Assembly: GCA_025924435.1 (NCBI GenBank)
Contig: JAICIL010000181.1
Location: forward strand, 1 to 9,051
Direction of reading: 5' to 3'
Source: Chloroflexia bacterium
Lineage (GTDB): Bacteria; Chloroflexota; Chloroflexia; Thermomicrobiales; JALYUS01
Length of the DNA: 9,051 nucleotides
The notes under the pieces are model-generated. The model saw nothing but the letters and a program-made list of their open reading frames with translations. It ran no database searches and was not told the DNA's origin. The translations under genes and the position numbers were made by a program. How positions within the stretch are numbered: position 1 is the first letter of the stretch; every line of letters begins with the position of its first letter. Of this stretch, positions 5,967-9,051 are shown piece by piece.

Positions 5967-7067
5967 ATGGCGCGATTCTTTCGACGATTACTCGTCCCGC
6001 TGGCCCTGATCGCGGTGGCGATCGCCACCGCCCTCCTCGCGAGCCAATTCCGCGCCGTCCGCACGATCCTGGCAATCTTCCCCCGCTGGGTAATCGCGCT
6101 CGTCGTCGGCCTTATCCTGCTCGACGAAGTCGTGAAGATCGCGCGGTGGCACTTCTTTGTCCGCGCGGCGGGCGTCCCGATCCGCTGGCAGGATTCGGCG
6201 ACCAGCATGCTCGCCGCGCAGACGGCCAGCATCCTGCACGGCGGCGATGTCTTCCGCGTCCGCCTCGCGGCGGAGCATGGCGTCCTCCCGCGCACAGGCG
6301 TGACGATCTCCTTCGCGATGTGGGCGACGGACATGATGACCTTGCCGCTGCTCGCCCTCGCCGGTTTCGGCAAGCATCTCGTGGCGCGCTGGGTGCTCTT
6401 TTTGCCGCTGCTGATCCCGCTCGTCCTCCTGCTTATCATCCGCTCCCGCCGCTTCGCCCACCTCGTCTCCCGCACGCTCGGGCGGTTCCGCCTCACCCGC
6501 CGCTACGCGCTGAGCGAGGCGGAGGTCGTCCACGTCACCCATCTCCTGACGCGCCGCTCCGTCGTCCTCGGCGGAATGGCCTACGCGGCGGTGATGCGGC
6601 TGATCTTTGCGGGCGTGCTGCTCTGCATCACCAATGTGATCAACGACGCGCCGCTCCACTACCAAACCGTGCTCAGCGCCCATGCCTTGAGCACCATCGC
6701 GGGCACTATCGGCTTTCTTCCCGGCGTTGTCTCGATCGGGAGCCTCGTCGCGCTGCTGAACGCGCGCGGCGTGTCGCGCGTCACCGGCTTTCTCATCTCG
6801 ATCACCAATCGGATCATCAATGTGACGATCAATCTGGCGGTTGGCTTTGTTGTCCTGCTCTTCCGCTATCGGACGGTCGTGACCGGAGCGTTTGGCCGCG
6901 CGGAGGGATCGCCGCAACCGCCCACTTCCGGCACGCTATCCAGCCACACCGCGAGCCGGGTGCATCCGGCCTTGCCTCCGCTGCCCATTGCGGATAGCAT
7001 CGCCGCACGGAGTGTGCTCCCTACGGAAAGGTCGCTCACATGCCCCACCGATTCGGGATTGGAGTAA
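5967..7067 (+). CDS. LPG synthase TM-type integral membrane protein, diverged copy 2
   Basis: The 366-residue product is collinear with the preceding membrane protein. It shares the E-x-x-K-x-x-RW stretch (54-61) followed by AGVP, the polar segment with AAQTASILHGGDVFRVRLAAEHGV (divided here as 83-92 and 93-106), and HALSTIAG before the C-terminal loop. The PGGWGAADG signature of copy 1 is replaced by LPGVVSIGS (251-259), so a conserved functional loop has diverged. Hydrophobic segments resemble copy 1. Residues about 312-366 form a Pro/Ser/Thr-rich hydrophilic tail absent from copy 1, ending inside the next gene. ATG 5967 is preferred because GGGGAGAGG (5953-5961) lies five bases upstream; ATG 5931 would add twelve hydrophilic residues. 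The gap to copy 1 is 84 bases, without a terminator. A heteromeric or substrate-specialised partner of copy 1 is plausible but unproven. Confidence 0.75.
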   Translation: MARFFRRLLVPLALIAVAIATALLASQFRAVRTILAIFPRWVIALVVGLILLDEVVKIARWHFFVRAAGVPIRWQDSATSMLAAQTASILHGGDVFRVRLAAEHGVLPRTGVTISFAMWATDMMTLPLLALAGFGKHLVARWVLFLPLLIPLVLLLIIRSRRFAHLVSRTLGRFRLTRRYALSEAEVVHVTHLLTRRSVVLGGMAYAAVMRLIFAGVLLCITNVINDAPLHYQTVLSAHALSTIAGTIGFLPGVVSIGSLVALLNARGVSRVTGFLISITNRIINVTINLAVGFVVLLFRYRTVVTGAFGRAEGSPQPPTSGTLSSHTASRVHPALPPLPIADSIAARSVLPTERSLTCPTDSGLE

Positions 7068-8137
7068 TTGGCTGCGGGACAATCGCGCAGAGCGCGCACC
7101 TCCCGGCGATTGCCCGGCTGCGGGAGCGGGCGCGGCTCGTCGCCGTCGCCGACGTGCGCGGCGAGGCGGCGGAGCACGCGGCGCGCACCTGGGGCGCGGA
7201 GGAGGCGTACGCGGATTATCGCGCCCTCCTCGCGCGGCCCGATGTCGAGGTCGTCGTGATCGCGACGCCCGAATTCCTGCACGCCGAGCAAGTGGCGGAA
7301 GCGGCGGCGGCGGGCAAGCACATCCTCTGTGAGAAGCCGATGGCCCCATCCGTCGAGGAGGCGGACGCGATGATCGCGGCGGCGCGCGGGGCGGGCATCA
7401 AGTTCATGGTCGGCCACAGCCGCCGTTTCACGCCGCGCTATCAGGCGGCGCGTGCCGCGATTGACCGGGGCGCGATCGGGCGGGTGCGCATGGCGCGGGA
7501 GAACGAGCGGCGGCCCCGCGCGATGTATCGCGGCCTCTCGCTCGCCACGGGCGCGTGGGCGCCGGACGGCCAGCGCGCGTGGATGGCCGATCCGCGCTAC
7601 TCGCTCGGCGCGGCGATGCTGAACGCGATCCACGAGGTGGACCTGCTCCGCTGGTTCGTCGGCGACGAGGTGACGAGCGTCTATGCCGAGAGCCGCATCG
7701 GGGGCGAGAACGCCGAGGTGCCGGACTTCATCAGCATCCAACTCCACTTCGCCAACGGGGCGCTCGCGGGCACCGAGGTCGTCACGAACCTGCCGCACGA
7801 TTATCCGCTCTATCACCAACTGGAAATCTACGGCACCGAGGGCGTCATCCGCGCGATGGACCCGGAGATGCGCACCTATAGCGAGACGACGGAGGCGGGC
7901 ATGCGCGAGCCGCTGAACTTTGACACGCTCCTGCACATTGACACCGCCTACGAGGACGAACTGCGCGGCCTGCTCGACGCCATCGAGCGCGACACGGCGG
8001 TTCCCCTGCCGCCGGAGGAGGCGCGGCAGGCGGTGCTGCTCTCCGTGGCGGCCGTCTGGTCCAGCCAGCGCGGGCAAGTCGCCCATATCCAGCCCGACTT
8101 CAATTTTATCGAGACGCCGGAAGGGGGTGCGGCATGA
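7040..8137 (+). CDS. Gfo/Idh/MocA-family NAD(P)-dependent oxidoreductase
   Basis: The 365-residue product has the normal length of the family. The N-terminal Rossmann fold begins GVIGCGTIA (8-16), with VAVADVR following the second strand. PEFLHAEQV (77-85) precedes the signature CEKPMA (97-102) with catalytic-type Lys K99. The C-terminal alpha/beta domain carries GHSRRF (125-130) and the active-site helix MLNAIHEVDLLRW (193-205), giving H198 and D201. These proteins oxidise or reduce a hydroxyl of sugars, inositols or sugar nucleotides; the substrate cannot be read here. GGAAAGG (7025-7031) lies eight bases before ATG 7040, and the start overlaps the upstream gene by 28 bases, indicating one operon. 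Long antisense frames over this gene are codon-bias shadows. Confidence 0.93.
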   Translation: MPHRFGIGVIGCGTIAQSAHLPAIARLRERARLVAVADVRGEAAEHAARTWGAEEAYADYRALLARPDVEVVVIATPEFLHAEQVAEAAAAGKHILCEKPMAPSVEEADAMIAAARGAGIKFMVGHSRRFTPRYQAARAAIDRGAIGRVRMARENERRPRAMYRGLSLATGAWAPDGQRAWMADPRYSLGAAMLNAIHEVDLLRWFVGDEVTSVYAESRIGGENAEVPDFISIQLHFANGALAGTEVVTNLPHDYPLYHQLEIYGTEGVIRAMDPEMRTYSETTEAGMREPLNFDTLLHIDTAYEDELRGLLDAIERDTAVPLPPEEARQAVLLSVAAVWSSQRGQVAHIQPDFNFIETPEGGAA

Positions 8138-9051
8138 GCGCGACCGATCGGCCATTGCGGGTCGCCGTCCTCGGCGATGGGCCGCTGGCCCGCCCGCTGC
8201 TCGACGCGTTGACGTACCGGACGCCGGGTGCGCAGGTCGTCGCGGTGGCGGCGGAGGGGAGCACGCCGAACCCCTCGGCGATCACGCGCGCGATGGGCGC
8301 GGAGGCGGTCTGCATCGCCGCGCCGGTCGCCGACCGCGCGGGCCTGATCGTCGCGGCGCTGGAGGCGGGCGTCCACGTCTGCTGCCCCGTCCCCGTCGCG
8401 GGGGACCTCTCGACGCTCGACGGCCTCATCCTGCGGGCGGCGGAGACGGAGGCCATCGTCTACGCGCCCAACCCGCTCCGCCACCGGCCTCCGCTGGCGA
8501 CGCTGCACGAGCGCCGCCGGACGATTGGCGCACCGACCTCGCTCTTCGCCGCCCACCGCACGACCCGCGCGATCGCGGGCGATCTCTTCACCGATCTCGC
8601 GCTGCCGCTGATTGATGTCGCGCTCTGGCTGGTCGAGGCGGAGGTCGAGCGCGTGCAGGTGATGGCCGAACGGCTGTTCACCGATGGCGCGGGCGCGGGG
8701 CCGGACGGCGCGGACGCGGCGCTGATCCTCCTGCGCTTCGCGAACGGCGTCGTCGCGACGCTCGAAGTCGCCCGGTCCCTGCCCGACGATTTCCCGCAAG
8801 CGGAGGAAGTGAGCGTCGAATTCCTCGGTCGCGACGCCGTCCTCCGCGCGAACCCGACCAATCAGACGGTCACCATCGCCGGTGCGGGCGGCACCGCCCG
8901 CGAGGACTGGCTGCCCTCCCCCGCCGTCGGCATCGCGCGGACATTCGTCGAGACGATCCGCGCGGGCGTGACCGCGCCGCAATCGCTCCTCGACGCGCGC
9001 TGGGTGCTGCCCGTCCTCGAGAAAGTCCGCCTCGCCGCCGCCACCGGCGAA
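8134..9051 (+). CDS. Degenerate Gfo/Idh/MocA-like protein, C-terminus cut by window edge
   Basis: ATG 8134 overlaps the preceding stop as ATGA, with GGAAGGGGG (8119-8127) just upstream; the frame is open for 306 codons to the right edge. Family length is about 330-370, so perhaps 30-60 residues are missing. The Rossmann start is kept (VAVLGDGPLA, 10-19; VVAVAAEG, 35-42) and the domain order matches the upstream enzyme. However, the EKP signature is replaced by CPVP (84-87), so the Lys becomes Val. In the segment corresponding to IHEVD the sequence is PLID (158-161), so the His is lost and only the Asp remains. The NAD-binding loop is also short: strand 2 is followed by STPNPS without the usual acidic residue pattern. 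It may be a non-catalytic partner, a regulator or an enzyme with a changed mechanism. It is a normal open frame, so it is not scored as a pseudogene. Confidence 0.8.
   Translation, partial: MSATDRPLRVAVLGDGPLARPLLDALTYRTPGAQVVAVAAEGSTPNPSAITRAMGAEAVCIAAPVADRAGLIVAALEAGVHVCCPVPVAGDLSTLDGLILRAAETEAIVYAPNPLRHRPPLATLHERRRTIGAPTSLFAAHRTTRAIAGDLFTDLALPLIDVALWLVEAEVERVQVMAERLFTDGAGAGPDGADAALILLRFANGVVATLEVARSLPDDFPQAEEVSVEFLGRDAVLRANPTNQTVTIAGAGGTAREDWLPSPAVGIARTFVETIRAGVTAPQSLLDARWVLPVLEKVRLAAATGE

Noticed and set aside
6866..8155. Minus-strand frame of 429 codons
   Set aside because: Longest frame in the window but antisense to a clear Gfo/Idh/MocA enzyme; repetitive Arg/Asp/Ala composition and no credible domain.
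7948..8982. Minus-strand frame of 344 codons
   Set aside because: Antisense shadow of the second Gfo/Idh/MocA-like gene, which has a coupled start and Rossmann motif.

Overview
The window is bacterial chromosomal DNA with a strong G+C bias. Third codon positions are almost all G or C in the right half, and this bias creates long antisense shadow frames. Gene content is one secreted protein, three response regulators, two LPG-synthase-type membrane proteins and two Gfo/Idh/MocA-type oxidoreductases, all with Shine-Dalgarno translation and tight overlaps. This fits a free-living high-GC bacterium such as a Chloroflexota (Thermomicrobia-like) or actinobacterial lineage. That placement is an inference; no taxonomic marker is present. 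No tRNA, rRNA, CRISPR array, transposase or phage gene was seen.

Left third (1-2713) is read on the minus strand. It holds a secreted protein cut by the left edge, with a signal peptide and a long Ala/Thr/Pro-rich linker. A 93-residue unknown protein follows, then a gene-free stretch of about 620 bases with a strong 15-bp hairpin placed like a minus-strand terminator. A 115-residue protein with a charged, coiled-coil-like C-terminus and a single-domain response regulator (RR1) complete this part.

Middle (2714-4783). A small ABM-type (antibiotic biosynthesis monooxygenase-like) protein is on the plus strand, convergent with a second single-domain response regulator (RR2, minus). RR2 diverges from an OmpR/PhoB-type response regulator (plus) across about 350 bases. 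This region holds a TGAC-N6-GTCA dyad next to a possible -10 element, and a ten-codon upstream ORF with an ideal ribosome binding site whose stop overlaps the regulator's start as ATGA. A very similar dyad lies in front of the coiled-coil gene at about 2069-2082, so the two promoters may be co-regulated. No histidine kinase is encoded in the window.

Right half (4884-9051) is a compact plus-strand operon. It has two tandem diverged LPG-synthase-TM-type integral membrane proteins, then a canonical Gfo/Idh/MocA oxidoreductase overlapping the upstream gene by 28 bases. A second, apparently catalytically degenerate Gfo/Idh/MocA-like protein follows with a 4-base overlap and runs off the right edge. 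The organisation, two pairs each made of a more canonical copy and a degenerate partner, suggests an envelope-lipid or glycan function, possibly controlled by the OmpR-type regulator just upstream. This functional link is inference from position only.
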